Shown piece after piece: positions 39,800 through 48,808 of a stretch of DNA of 64,000 bases; within the stretch, counting starts at the first letter, position 1; each line of letters opens with the position of its first letter. Position numbers and translations under genes: made by a program. The stretch comes from Microbacterium azadirachtae (GTDB lineage Bacteria; Actinomycetota; Actinomycetes; Actinomycetales; Microbacteriaceae), in the NCBI RefSeq assembly GCF_000956545.1, contig NZ_JYIT01000071.1, positions 23,761 to 87,760 of the forward strand, written 5' to 3'. The notes below the pieces were generated by a model. It ran no database searches. It saw only the letters and a list, made by a program, of their open reading frames with translations, and had not been told where the DNA came from.

Positions 39800-41046
39800 G
39801 GCGTCTTCCCCGTCTTCGCGGCCGCGCGCAGGCTCTCCACCGTCGTGCGGGCCGCCGTGAGCGTGTTGGCGCTTGTGGTCTCCTTGACGGCGGACTGGTA
39901 GAACGCGGGCAGATCCGACACCTTGATCCCGGTGTCCTCGTACACGTGCGAGAGCGGGACCGGGCCGAGATCCTGCTGGATCCCCTGGAAGATCGCCACG
40001 TTGCCGGACTCGGGGGCGACGCCCACGAAGTACCGTGTCTGCGTCCAGGCGTAGGCGCCGAAGAGCGCGGCGGCCATGAGCGCGATGACGACGATCAGGC
40101 CCGTGATCCAGCCGATCCGCCGGCGCACCGCACGGCGGTGGTCCTCCTCGATGAGCTCCTCGAGGTAGTCGGCCGCGGGCTCGAAGTGCGTGGGCTCGTT
40201 CGCGGCCTGGCGCACGGGGTGCAGCCAGCTCGGACGGGCGGGGCGCGCGGCCGGGACGACGACGCCCTGCGGGTTGGCGGCCGCGCCGACAATGGTCGCC
40301 GAGCCGGAGCGCACCGGGTGCTGGCCGCCGACGTCGACGATCACGATCGTGACGTTGTCGGGTGCACCGCCGTCGAGCGCGTGCTTGAGCAGTCCGTCCG
40401 CGGTGCGTCCCGGCGCCATGCCGAGTCGCAGCGTCTTCTGCATGTGCGCCTCGTCGACCACGCCGCTGAGCCCGTCGGAGCAGAGCAGCCAGCGGTCGCC
40501 CGGCAGGGTGGGCATGACGAACATGTCCAGCTCAGGATCCGCATCCATGTCGCTCAGCACGCGCATGAGCACCGAGCGGCGCGGATGATAGCGGGCCTCC
40601 TCCGGCGTGATGCGCCCCGAGTCGACCAGCCGCTGCACGAAGGTGTGGTCGGTGGTGATCTGGGTCAGCGTCTCGTCGCGGTAGAGATAGATGCGCGAGT
40701 CGCCGATATGGCCGATGACGGCGTAGTCGTCGACCATGATGATCGCGTCGAGCGTGGTGCCGAGGCCGGCGAGCTCCGGCCGGTCCTTCACGGCACGGAT
40801 CATGTCTCCCGCCGCCGTCGTGGCCGCCGCCTGCAGCGAGGCCTCCGCGTCCATGGTGGAGGGGTAGGCGTGATCCAGGTTCTGCAGCCGGTGGATCGCG
40901 ATGCTGCTCGCGACGTCGCCGCCCGCGTGACCGCCCATTCCGTCCGCGACGACGAACAGGTTGGCCCCGGCGTAACCGGAGTCCTGGTTGTTGGAGCGGA
41001 CCTTCCCGGTGTGGGAGATCGCGGCGCTCGAGCCCTCGAAGACCAT
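39796..41046 (-). CDS. pstP: PP2C-type Ser/Thr phosphatase PstP
   Basis: The 416-residue product has a PP2C domain (about 1-240) with the metal-binding motifs VRSNNQDSGYA, VVADGMGGHAGGD, GHIGDSRIY and CSDGLSGVV, and GGAPDNVTIVIVDVG at its end. A linker, a membrane helix (about 315-337, IGWITGLIVVIALMAAALFGAYA) and a 75-residue outside domain follow. It dephosphorylates PknA, PknB and their targets. Confidence 0.96.
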   Translation of the reverse strand: MVFEGSSAAISHTGKVRSNNQDSGYAGANLFVVADGMGGHAGGDVASSIAIHRLQNLDHAYPSTMDAEASLQAAATTAAGDMIRAVKDRPELAGLGTTLDAIIMVDDYAVIGHIGDSRIYLYRDETLTQITTDHTFVQRLVDSGRITPEEARYHPRRSVLMRVLSDMDADPELDMFVMPTLPGDRWLLCSDGLSGVVDEAHMQKTLRLGMAPGRTADGLLKHALDGGAPDNVTIVIVDVGGQHPVRSGSATIVGAAANPQGVVVPAARPARPSWLHPVRQAANEPTHFEPAADYLEELIEEDHRRAVRRRIGWITGLIVVIALMAAALFGAYAWTQTRYFVGVAPESGNVAIFQGIQQDLGPVPLSHVYEDTGIKVSDLPAFYQSAVKETTSANTLTAARTTVESLRAAAKTGKTP

Positions 41047-41055
41047 GGCCGCCGG

Positions 41056-41574
41056 TTACGCCCGCAGCTCGAACGTCGTGGCGCCGACCTTGATGGGGGC
41101 GCCGACGGGAACCGAGACCGGGGCGCCGACGCGCTGGCCGTCGAGGAACGTGCCGTTCGTGGAGTCGAGATCCTGGAGCATCCACTGCTCGCCCCACAGC
41201 ATCAGGCGCGCGTGGTGGCTGGACGTGTAGTCGTCGCGGATGACCAGGCCGGACTCGCTCGAGCGACCGATCGACATCGGCTCGGATCCGAGCGGCACCT
41301 CCAGGCCCGCCTTCGGGCCGGACGTGATCACGAGCTTGCTCACGGTGGACGTGGTGGCCGGTCCTCCCGGCCTGCTCCGCGGCGCGGCCTTGGGCTTCGC
41401 CGGCGGCGCGGCCGGCTTGGCGGGAGCGCTCGCGGCGGCCTGCTCGGCCTGCGGCATCTTGCGCACGCGCACGCCGAACAGGTCGGCGCGCAGGGAGTAC
41501 ACCACGGCGAACACGAAGAACCACATCAGCACCAGGAAGCCGATGCGCAGGAGCAGCAGGGTCAGTTCACTCAT
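41056..41574 (-). CDS. fhaB: FHA-domain protein FhaB (FipA-interacting type)
   Basis: The 172-residue product has an N-terminal membrane helix (about 4-30), a linker rich in Ala/Pro/Lys, and a C-terminal FHA domain with MSIGRSSESGLVI, SSHHARL and STNGTFLDGQRV. FHA domains bind phosphothreonine. It links kinase signalling to the cell-wall machinery. It overlaps fhaA by 8 bp. Confidence 0.94.
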   Translation of the reverse strand: MSELTLLLLRIGFLVLMWFFVFAVVYSLRADLFGVRVRKMPQAEQAAASAPAKPAAPPAKPKAAPRSRPGGPATTSTVSKLVITSGPKAGLEVPLGSEPMSIGRSSESGLVIRDDYTSSHHARLMLWGEQWMLQDLDSTNGTFLDGQRVGAPVSVPVGAPIKVGATTFELRA

Positions 41575-42265
41575 GCCGGAGGCTCCCCGCCGACGACGAG
41601 ACGGGCACGACCTGGAACGTCAGATCGGTGCGGCCGATCGTGATGACCATGCCGCTCTCGAGCTGCGCCTCGCGCACGCGCTGACCGTTCAGCTTGGTGC
41701 CGTTGGTGGAGCCGAGGTCGCGGAGCATCGCGTGATCGCCGTCCCAGAGCACCTCGGCGTGCTTGCGACTGGATCCGGCGTCTCCGATCGTGATGTCCGC
41801 GTCGCTGCCGCGGCCGATGACGGTGCGGGCCTTGGTGAGCGGATAGCGGGATCCGCCGGTCGCGATCTCGGCCTGCCAGGTGACGCGGCCGGCGCTCGAG
41901 GTCGAGCTCGACTCGACGCGCACCGTGCCGGTCGCGAGCTTGTCGTCGGCCTCGAGGGCGATGTTCACAGGCCCGGCGAAGCTGTAGCCCTGGGCGTTGG
42001 CGTGGTCCCTGACCAGGACGTGCAGCTCGTCGATGAGGGCGGATCCGAGGCCGTGCATGGCCGTGGCGTCGTCGCCGCTGAGATGCACGAGGAAGGTGCT
42101 GGGGACGATGATGCGGTCGCGGCTGACGACCGCCGCCTTCGTATCCATCTCACGGCGCAGGGCCGACGCGATCTCCACGGGCTGGATGCCGCTGCGGAAG
42201 GTCTTCGCGAACGCGCTGTTCACAGCACGCTCGAGACCCTTCTCAAAGCTGTCTAGTAGTCCCAC
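41567..42265 (-). CDS. fhaA: FHA-domain protein FhaA with DUF3662
   Basis: The 232-residue product starts at GTG 42265 (VGLLDSFEKGLERAVNSAFAKTFRSG), with GGGAG-type upstream sequence 4 bases away. The N-terminal 120 residues form DUF3662 (IQPVEIASALRREMD, VPSTFLVHLS). The C-terminal FHA domain has TVIGRGSDADITIGD, SSRKHAEVLW and GSTNGTKLNGQRV. FhaA binds the MviN flippase and RodA-type partners in mycobacteria. It is the first gene of the seven-gene operon ending with pknB; the long disordered linker of larger homologs is reduced here. Confidence 0.94.
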   Translation of the reverse strand: MGLLDSFEKGLERAVNSAFAKTFRSGIQPVEIASALRREMDTKAAVVSRDRIIVPSTFLVHLSGDDATAMHGLGSALIDELHVLVRDHANAQGYSFAGPVNIALEADDKLATGTVRVESSSTSSAGRVTWQAEIATGGSRYPLTKARTVIGRGSDADITIGDAGSSRKHAEVLWDGDHAMLRDLGSTNGTKLNGQRVREAQLESGMVITIGRTDLTFQVVPVSSSAGSLRHE

Positions 42266-42389
42266 TGGGCTCCCATGGCTCACCGATCGGTAGGGCCATG
42301 TTAGCGACACGGCCTGAATGAACCCCCGGTGGGCCGCGATCCGCAGGAAACCCTGAAGCGTCCGGAGGCCCGTGCCGGGCCGCGGGTGG

Positions 42390-42418
42390 TTCGACCCCCT
42401 CCCGCGTCGTGATATTCT
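42390..42418 (+). promoter_or_regulatory. Promoter of tRNA-Leu
   Basis: TTCGAC (-35) and TATTCT (-10) are spaced 17 bp apart and precede the tRNA by 28 bp. This is one of the clearest SigA-like promoters in the window. Confidence 0.65.
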
Positions 42419-42446
42419 CGGGAGGTTGGTTCGCGAGAGTCGACAT

Positions 42447-42530
42447 GCGCGAGTGGCGGAATAGGTAGACGCGCTGGCTTCAGGTGCCAGTGCCGGCAAC
42501 GGCGTGGGGGTTCAAGTCCCCCCTCGCGCA
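42447..42530 (+). tRNA. tRNA-Leu(CAG)
   Basis: An 84-nt class II tRNA has acceptor arms GCGCGAG / CTCGCGC, anticodon stem CTGGC/GCCAG with loop TTCAGGT (anticodon CAG), a long variable arm TGCCGGCAACGGCGT, and T-arm GGGGG/CCCCC-type pairing around TTCAAGT. The discriminator is A and CCA is not encoded. Confidence 0.97.
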
Positions 42531-42539
42531 CAGAACGAA

Positions 42540-42569
42540 GAAGGCCCGGATCGAGAGATCCGGGCCTTC
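42540..42569. terminator. Terminator between tRNA-Leu and the S1-like gene
   Basis: A perfect 13-bp stem (GAAGGCCCGGATC / GATCCGGGCCTTC) with a GAGA loop is followed by TCTCGTCTCC. It lies between convergent genes. Its stem is nearly identical to that of the gyrase terminator at 7240. Confidence 0.85.
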
Positions 42570-42597
42570 TCGTCTCCATGGGTGGTGCGCGTGCCGG

Positions 42598-42795
42598 TCA
42601 GGCGACTTCGGCGGCGAAACGTCGCAGCACGCGGTCGACCTCGGTCACGCGCAGGCTGAGCCGGGCTCCGGGCGCGCTCTGCGCACCGCGCACAAGACCC
42701 GCCGCGTCGGCATGCTCCACGAGAACGCCGAACGGGAGCGTCTTCGTCACCGTCGCGGTGATCACATCACCGATGCGAGGGAGCTTCTCGTCCAT
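42598..42795 (-). CDS. Small S1-like RNA-binding protein
   Basis: The 65-residue product starts MDEKLPRIGDVITATVTKTLPFGVLVEH and continues GLVRG, LSLRVTEVD and a final RRF. This is the S1/OB-fold pattern (G-D-x-x-x-x-x-V-x-x-x-x-x-F-G-V-L-V), shortened in the middle. It may bind RNA or act in translation. It is a stand-alone gene, so function is open. Confidence 0.7.
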   Translation of the reverse strand: MDEKLPRIGDVITATVTKTLPFGVLVEHADAAGLVRGAQSAPGARLSLRVTEVDRVLRRFAAEVA

Positions 42796-43078
42796 GCATC
42801 CACCTCCCTTCCCTGAATCGGGCGAAGGAGGAGGGGCGGATCACGGGCCGGTCGGGCATTCCTTCCGTGTCGTGCCGCGCAACGCGTCCGGCACCATCCC
42901 GATCTTCACGAGGCGATTCTAGATCGCCGCGCGCGCTGTCGCGACGGGTCCGCAGCGGGACGGCTTCACAGGGTCGGCGCGCCACCAGTATGTTGGCCTC
43001 AGCGCGGCTCCGGTGAGGAACGCGTCGGATGCGGATCGAGGCCCCGCGGCCCGTGATCCGCGAGGCGAAGGGGGCACC

Positions 43079-44932
43079 GTGGCCGCAGGCGGGATCGCAG
43101 ACGCGCCGGATCCGAACGGGGTCGGAGGAGGTCGTTCGCGCCGCCTCGATCCCCGCCTGAGCACTCCGATCCGGATCGTGCTCGGAATCGCGCTCGTCGC
43201 CGTCGGAGTCGTCTTCCTGCTCGTCTCGATGACGGTGCAGACCATCGCGATCGTCACGGGGATCGGGATCCTGCTCGCGGGCGTCGCGGTGCTCGTCACC
43301 GCGGGGGAGGGCCGCGCGCCCGACCGCGGCGAAGCGCCCCCGTCGCGCCCGGCCGCCGTGATCGTGGTGCGCGTGCTCGGCGTACTGCTCGCGCTGCTCG
43401 GCGCCGGCATGGCGCTGTGGCCGGCCGCGGGCGCGCCGCTCCTCTCTCTTCTGCTCACGATCGCGCTGGTGGCGTTCGCCGTGGCGATCGGCGTGCGCGC
43501 CTTCCAGCCCGGCGCGGATCAGCGCGTCACCGGCGTCATCGCGGCCGTCGCGACGCTCGCGGTCGCCGCGATCACCGTGTTCTGGCCTGTGCTGACGCTG
43601 GTGGTGTTCCGCCTCGGCGTCGGCGCGTGGTTCGTCTTCATCGGCCTGCAGCTGATCGCGCGGGCCCTGTGGCGACGCTCCCCCGGCCGTCGCGACCCCG
43701 GCCGTCGTCGCGGCGTGCGGTGGCTCCGGACGATCGGCGCGACCGTGGCGCTCGTGCTGACGGTCGCCGCCGCCGCGGGGAGCGGCGCCCTGCTCGGCGG
43801 CACTCCCCTGCCGGTGCCCGACGCCTTCTACACGCCGCCCGCCGATGTGCCGTCGCAGCCCGGAACGCTGATCCGGTCCGAGCGGATGACCGTGGGCGTG
43901 CCCGCGGGGGCCAAGGCGTGGCGGATCCTGTACACGACCACGAACCCCGACGGATCGCCGGCAGTCTCGAGCGGCACGGTGCTCGCCCCCGCCGATCCCG
44001 GGCCGGATCCGCTGCCCCTGCTCACGGTCGCCCACGGCACCGTCGGAGTGGTCCCCGGCTGCGCCCCCTCCCTCAGCGCCGAGCCGTTCGCCGACGGCGC
44101 GGGCACCGCCATGGTCGACATGGTCGTGAAGCACGGGTGGGTCGCCGTGACGAGCGACTACATCGGCCTGGGAACGAAGGGGCCGCACCCCTACCTCGTC
44201 GGCGACGCGGAGGCCCGAAACGTGTGGGACGCGTCGAAGGCCGTGCGGGGCTTCAGTGCGCTGAAGGTCTCGACCGACACCGTGATCTGGGGCCACTCGC
44301 AGGGCGGCCAGGGCTCGCTGTGGACCGGGCAGATCGCCGCGTCGTATGCGCCGGAGTTCACGGTCAAGGGAGTCGCGGCGTTCGCCCCCGCCTCGAACCT
44401 GTATGCGCTCGCCGAGGCCATCAAGTCCGAGACCGCGGGCAAGACGGTGTCCGCGTACATCGCGGCGACCTGGGACAAGGTGTATCCCGACCTCGAGGTC
44501 GAGAAGCACCTCACCCCCGGATCCGCAGGGCCCGTCGAGCGCATCGGCGGCCTGTGCTTCAACGGGCGCGACGGTCTCGCCGCGATCCTGCGCGGCAGCC
44601 AGGTGCCGAACCAGATCTTCCCGGACGCGCTGCTCGACGGCCCCTTCGGCGACCGGCTCAAGGAGCAGGAGCCCACCGGGCCGTTCCCCGCTCCGCTCCT
44701 CGTCGCGCAGGGCCTTGCGGATCCGCTCGTGAAGCCGGCGATCCAGGACGCCTGGGTGCGGTCGCGCTGCGATGCCGGCATCCCCGTCGACTACCGCACC
44801 TACCCCGGCCTCGGGCACGTCGAACTCGTCGGGCCGGACTCGCCGCTCACCCCGCAGCTGGAGCAGTGGACGCTCGACCGCTGGAATGACAAGGCCCCCA
44901 CCCCGGACTGCGACCACCTGCCGGCGGGCTGA
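43079..44932 (+). CDS. Membrane-anchored lipase/esterase with N-terminal six-helix domain
   Basis: The product is 617 residues from GTG 43079, which follows GAAGGGGG; GTG at 43013 would add 22. Residues about 30-190 hold six membrane helices in three hairpins, like HdeD/DUF308 proteins. A seventh helix (about 218-240) leads to an outside alpha/beta hydrolase of the secretory-lipase (LIP) type, with nucleophile Ser in GHSQGGQG (near 405), Asp in QGLADPLV and His in YPGLGHVEL. It probably hydrolyses esters or lipids at the cell surface. Joining a DUF308-like domain to a lipase is unusual. Confidence 0.85.
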   Translation: MAAGGIADAPDPNGVGGGRSRRLDPRLSTPIRIVLGIALVAVGVVFLLVSMTVQTIAIVTGIGILLAGVAVLVTAGEGRAPDRGEAPPSRPAAVIVVRVLGVLLALLGAGMALWPAAGAPLLSLLLTIALVAFAVAIGVRAFQPGADQRVTGVIAAVATLAVAAITVFWPVLTLVVFRLGVGAWFVFIGLQLIARALWRRSPGRRDPGRRRGVRWLRTIGATVALVLTVAAAAGSGALLGGTPLPVPDAFYTPPADVPSQPGTLIRSERMTVGVPAGAKAWRILYTTTNPDGSPAVSSGTVLAPADPGPDPLPLLTVAHGTVGVVPGCAPSLSAEPFADGAGTAMVDMVVKHGWVAVTSDYIGLGTKGPHPYLVGDAEARNVWDASKAVRGFSALKVSTDTVIWGHSQGGQGSLWTGQIAASYAPEFTVKGVAAFAPASNLYALAEAIKSETAGKTVSAYIAATWDKVYPDLEVEKHLTPGSAGPVERIGGLCFNGRDGLAAILRGSQVPNQIFPDALLDGPFGDRLKEQEPTGPFPAPLLVAQGLADPLVKPAIQDAWVRSRCDAGIPVDYRTYPGLGHVELVGPDSPLTPQLEQWTLDRWNDKAPTPDCDHLPAG

Positions 44933-44960
44933 GCGGGCGCCTCGCCCGCCGATCGCCGGA

Positions 44961-45746
44961 TCAGAGCACGATGTCGCCGGCGCCCTGCAGCAGGCGCCAC
45001 TCCCCGGGCCGCACGGCGCGGGTCGTCAGCACGTCGGCGCCCGCCAGCGCGCCGACGTCGACGCCGGTGAGAGCGGCGATGTCGGCGACGGGCACCTGGA
45101 AGGTGCGGAACCCTCCGAGCGGCGCCGGGGCGAGCAGGCCATCGGCGGTGTCGACCAGGTCCGTCTGATCGAGCACGAATCCGGCCGCCGCGAGCGAGCC
45201 GGCCGAGACCCAGGCCGCGATCTTCCAGAAGCGCAGCGGGATCCGGATGCCGCGGTACGGCGGGTCGTCGTCGGCGAGCACGGGCGCGGTGAACACCGAG
45301 AGGCGCTGCTCGGTCGCCTCGGCGTAGGACATCACGTGGTCCTCCAGCCCGAGCCACAGCTCGGGCCCCTGATTGAAACGGGCGGCCTGCGGCGCCGCGT
45401 TCGGATAGACGAAGGTGGCCTCCATCGCTGCCCGTGCCTCGTCCGTCTCTCCCCAGCCCGGGTCCCGACGGCGCACCAGATGGCCGCGATCCAGATCGTT
45501 GCGCGCGTAGACGGCGGGCCCGGTCTGCTCGTCCTCGGCCGCACGCGGGTCGAGCCGCCACTCGCCGGTGCGCGGCAGATCGCGCATCGTCCGCCCGTCG
45601 ATGTTCACCCCGGTCGCCGCCGCGAGCCGGCGGACGGGATCCAGCAGCACCGTGAACCGCGGATACGCGAGCTCTCGCACCGCCTGTGCCGGGAGCGGGA
45701 GGGGAAGGGGAACAGAGAGGAACCCGGGCTCGTAGCCGTCCGTCAT
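44961..45746 (-). CDS. DNA/RNA non-specific endonuclease (NucA type)
   Basis: The 261-residue product from ATG 45746 has the beta-beta-alpha-metal fold markers: AAATGVNIDGRTM, WRLDPR, the catalytic DRGHL with His, then YPNAAPQAARFNQGPELWLGLED with the metal Asn. It cleaves DNA and RNA. There is no signal peptide, unlike most secreted relatives. The adjacent lipase gene is convergent. It could be a secreted enzyme using another route or an intracellular nuclease needing an inhibitor, though no inhibitor gene is visible beside it. Confidence 0.85.
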   Translation of the reverse strand: MTDGYEPGFLSVPLPLPLPAQAVRELAYPRFTVLLDPVRRLAAATGVNIDGRTMRDLPRTGEWRLDPRAAEDEQTGPAVYARNDLDRGHLVRRRDPGWGETDEARAAMEATFVYPNAAPQAARFNQGPELWLGLEDHVMSYAEATEQRLSVFTAPVLADDDPPYRGIRIPLRFWKIAAWVSAGSLAAAGFVLDQTDLVDTADGLLAPAPLGGFRTFQVPVADIAALTGVDVGALAGADVLTTRAVRPGEWRLLQGAGDIVL

Positions 45747-45848
45747 GCCTCCATCGTCCCGGACGCCTCCGACATCCGCACCCCTCCTGCCCCTCCCGGC
45801 GCGCGGATCCGGATCCCTGCGCGCAGGAAAGCTTGCAAGGGTGTAACA

Positions 45849-45862
45849 TTGCAGTGTTGCAA
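45849..45862. promoter_or_regulatory. Operator of the first MFS-TetR unit
   Basis: TTGCAGTGTTGCAA, an inverted repeat with one mismatch, starts at the last base of a TAACAT -10 (45844-45849; TG-extended). A further CTTGCAAG lies 10 bp upstream. The same element precedes the second copy of the unit, which supports its role as the TetR site. Confidence 0.65.
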
Positions 45863-45947
45863 GTTTAGCGCTCGTGCCCGCGTCGATCGATGACGTCCGC
45901 GGACGGATCCGCAGCGCTCCATCCCCCGCTCTCCTGGAAGGACCTCC

Positions 45948-48050
45948 ATGGCAACCGCCACCGACACCGTCACGACGGTCGAAGCGCCCCCCGCCTCGAA
46001 GCCGGCGCCGATCATGACGCACAAGCAGATCATGCTGGTGATCTACGGCCTGATGAGCGGCATGTTCCTGTCGTCGCTCGCGCAGACCGTGTTCGGCACG
46101 GCGATCCGCACGATCGGCGACGACCTGCACGGACTCGACCAGCAGGCCTGGGTGACCACGGCGTTCCTCATCACGTCGACCATCGCCGTGCCGATCTACG
46201 GCAAGCTCAGCGACATCTTCGGCCGTCGCCCGCTGTTCATCCTCGGAATCGTCGTCTTCATCCTGGGATCCACGCTCTCGGCGTTCTCGACCTCGATGAT
46301 GATGCTCGCCGCGTTCCGCGCGTTCCAGGGCATCGGCGCGGGCGCGCTCATGGCGCTGCCGCTCGCGATCATGGGCGACATCCTCGCCCCGCGCGAGCGT
46401 GCGAAGTACCAGGGCTACTTCTTCGCCGTGTTCGGCATCGCGACCGTGATCGGCCCGCTCGTGGGCGGCCTCTTCGCGGGAGCGAAGGAGATCCTCTGGA
46501 TCGACGGCTGGCGCTGGACCTTCCTCATCAACATCCCCCTGGGCCTGTTCGCCCTGTTCATGGTCATCACGTTCCTGCACCTGCCGAAGGTGGGCAAGCA
46601 CAAGGGCCCGCGGATCGACTGGTGGGGCGCCGCCGCCGTCATCGTGGCGCTCGTGCCGCTGCTGATCGTCGTCGAGCAGGGCCGCACGTGGGGCTGGGAC
46701 TCGGTCGCGTCGATCTCCTGCTACCTCATCGGCGGGCTCGGCCTCGTGGCGTTCATCGTGATCGAGGCGCTCATGAAGGACGACGCGATCATCCCGCTGA
46801 AGCTCTTCCGCTCCGGCACGTTCTCGATGGCGACGGTGCTGGGCTTCCTCGTCGGCTTCGCGATGTTCGGCGCCATGATGACGATCCCGCTGTACATGCA
46901 GATCGTGGTGGGCATGAACCCGACCGAGTCCGGTCTGTCGATGCTGCCGCTCATCGTCGGCCTGATGATCGCCTCTCTCGCCTCGGGGCAGATCACGGCG
47001 CGCACCGGCAAGTACCGCATCTTCCCCGTACTGGGCACCCTGTTCACCGCCGTCGGCTTCTTCTCCCTCACCCTCATCCGGTACGAGACGCCGCTGTGGC
47101 AGATCTTCGTCGGCATGTTCGTGCTGGGCCTGGGTCTCGGCCAGCTCATGCAGCCGCTCACGCTGGCGAGCCAGAACTCGGTCGACCCGCACGAGATGGG
47201 CGTCGCCTCCAGCGCCGCCACGTTCTTCCGCCAGATCGGCGGAACGCTGGGCACCGCCGTGATGCTCTCCGTGCTGTTCTCGATGCTGCCCGCGAACATC
47301 CTGCACGCCACCGAGGACAAGGCGAACCTGACGGCCGCGCTCGACACGGCGCTGGATCCCGCACAGGCAGGCAAGGCCGAGAACGCGGCCATCATGAAGC
47401 AGCAGTGGAGCCCGATCGTCGGACCCCTGACGAAGAACATCCAGGCGCAGCTCGACAAGGGCGTGGCTGAGGGCGACGCGAAGGCGAAGGCCGCGGCCGA
47501 CGAGGCCGTGACCGCTGCGGTGACCGCGGGTGTGGACCAGGCCGTCGCCGCGGGTCAGCTGCCCGCCGCGGCCGCTCCGGCCGTCATCGCGGAGAAGGTG
47601 GCTGAGGCGACGCCCGCGGCCGAGGCCGCCGCGCACGAGAAGGTGCTCACGGCGGTCGCCGAGAAGGCGCACGCGACCGTGAACGGCGACACCGTGTCCG
47701 TCGACTGGGCCGACCGCGCCCAGCGCACGTACTGGGTGGACCAGCTCGTGCCCACGCTGCAGGACGAGATCAAGAAGAAGGCCGACGACGCGTCGGGATC
47801 CTCCTCCACGTCGGTGAACGACACGTCCTTCCTCACCGGGGCGGACGCGACGCTCAGCAAGCCGTTCATGATCGGCTTCATCCAGGGCCTCGTGACGCTG
47901 TACTGGGTCGGTCTGGGCGTGATCCTGCTGGCGTTCGTGCTGACCTGGTTCTTCAAGGTGCCGCCGCTGCGGGCGCGCTCCGCTCTGCAGGAGCAGGCGG
48001 ACAAGGCCGGCCTCACCGAGACCGGCACGATCAGGACGCATTCGGCGTGA
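45948..48050 (+). CDS. MFS multidrug exporter, DHA2 type (copy 1)
   Basis: The 700-residue product has 14 membrane helices of the DHA2 drug:H+ antiporter family. Family motifs include TAFLITSTIAVPIYGKLSDIFGRRPLF (motif A), GIGAGALMALPLAIMGDILAPRERAKYQGYFFAVFGIATVIGPLVGG in outline (motif C region) and ALDLD-type helix 1. Between helices 13 and 14 there is a roughly 180-residue outside loop, Ala-rich, with KAAADEAVTAAV and a Ser/Thr stretch. It exports drugs or toxic compounds. A TetR gene follows 46 bp later. Confidence 0.93.
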   Translation: MATATDTVTTVEAPPASKPAPIMTHKQIMLVIYGLMSGMFLSSLAQTVFGTAIRTIGDDLHGLDQQAWVTTAFLITSTIAVPIYGKLSDIFGRRPLFILGIVVFILGSTLSAFSTSMMMLAAFRAFQGIGAGALMALPLAIMGDILAPRERAKYQGYFFAVFGIATVIGPLVGGLFAGAKEILWIDGWRWTFLINIPLGLFALFMVITFLHLPKVGKHKGPRIDWWGAAAVIVALVPLLIVVEQGRTWGWDSVASISCYLIGGLGLVAFIVIEALMKDDAIIPLKLFRSGTFSMATVLGFLVGFAMFGAMMTIPLYMQIVVGMNPTESGLSMLPLIVGLMIASLASGQITARTGKYRIFPVLGTLFTAVGFFSLTLIRYETPLWQIFVGMFVLGLGLGQLMQPLTLASQNSVDPHEMGVASSAATFFRQIGGTLGTAVMLSVLFSMLPANILHATEDKANLTAALDTALDPAQAGKAENAAIMKQQWSPIVGPLTKNIQAQLDKGVAEGDAKAKAAADEAVTAAVTAGVDQAVAAGQLPAAAAPAVIAEKVAEATPAAEAAAHEKVLTAVAEKAHATVNGDTVSVDWADRAQRTYWVDQLVPTLQDEIKKKADDASGSSSTSVNDTSFLTGADATLSKPFMIGFIQGLVTLYWVGLGVILLAFVLTWFFKVPPLRARSALQEQADKAGLTETGTIRTHSA

Positions 48051-48096
48051 GCACGTCGGGGCGGGTGCGTACCCACCCCGGCCTCAGGAGGCAGAG

Positions 48097-48714
48097 ATGA
48101 GCGACATCGACGTTCCGGCTCCGGCGGACCCGCACGCGGAGGCGTGCGGGCGCCGCGAGCGCAAGAAGCAGCAGACCCGCCAGGCGCTGCACGAGGCCGC
48201 ACTGCGGCTGGTGGACGAGCAGGGACTCGACGGCACCACCGTCGAGCAGATCTGCGAGGCCGTGGACGTCTCGCCTCGCACCTTCTTCAACTACTTCCCG
48301 TCCAAGGCCGCGGCCGCGCTCGACCTGCCCGACTCCGGGATCTCCCCCGAGGGTGCGGCGGCCTTCCGTGCCGCCGAGGGTGAGCTGGTGCCCGCGCTGT
48401 GCGAGCTCATCGGCGCGTCGATGGACGACGCGCAGCAGCGCCGGCGGATGAAGGCGCTGGTGGTGCGCCGTCCCGAGCTGATGCCGGCCTTCGCGCAGTG
48501 GATGGGCGGGGTGCGGGAGCAGTACTTCGCGCTGGTGCGCGAGCGCGCCGACGACGCCGACGCGCTCGCCGCAGTGGCCCTCACGATGGCGGCGCTCAGC
48601 GTGATCGTGCACGACGGCACCGCCGGAGGCGAGCGTCCGGGCGCGGCGCGGCTGCTCGAGGGCGTCGAGCAGCTGGTGGCCGCGCGGGACGTGCGGCTGC
48701 GCGACGCGGCCTGA
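48097..48714 (+). CDS. TetR-family regulator (copy 1)
   Basis: The 205-residue product has an N-terminal TetR helix-turn-helix (RQALHEAALRLVDEQGLDGTTVEQICEAVDVSPRTFFNYFPSK in outline, residues about 24-66) and a helical ligand-binding domain with PELMPAFAQWMGG. An AGGAGG site lies five bases before ATG 48097. Its HTH recognition region (VEQICEAVDVSPRTFFNYF) is nearly identical to that of copy 2, so both should bind the same operator. It probably represses the preceding exporter. Confidence 0.93.
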   Translation: MSDIDVPAPADPHAEACGRRERKKQQTRQALHEAALRLVDEQGLDGTTVEQICEAVDVSPRTFFNYFPSKAAAALDLPDSGISPEGAAAFRAAEGELVPALCELIGASMDDAQQRRRMKALVVRRPELMPAFAQWMGGVREQYFALVRERADDADALAAVALTMAALSVIVHDGTAGGERPGAARLLEGVEQLVAARDVRLRDAA

Positions 48715-48808
48715 CCCCTTCGCGCGGCGACATCCCTCTCGCCCGCCGCACGGATCCAGCAAGCTCATAGCAAAACTGCGTTTGCGCAACCTTTCCGGTC
48801 GTGTAATC

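Noticed and set aside
11192..42530. tRNA genes as attachment sites of an integrated element
   Set aside because: No integrase, no direct repeat of a tRNA 3' end and no change in gene type near any of the three tRNAs.
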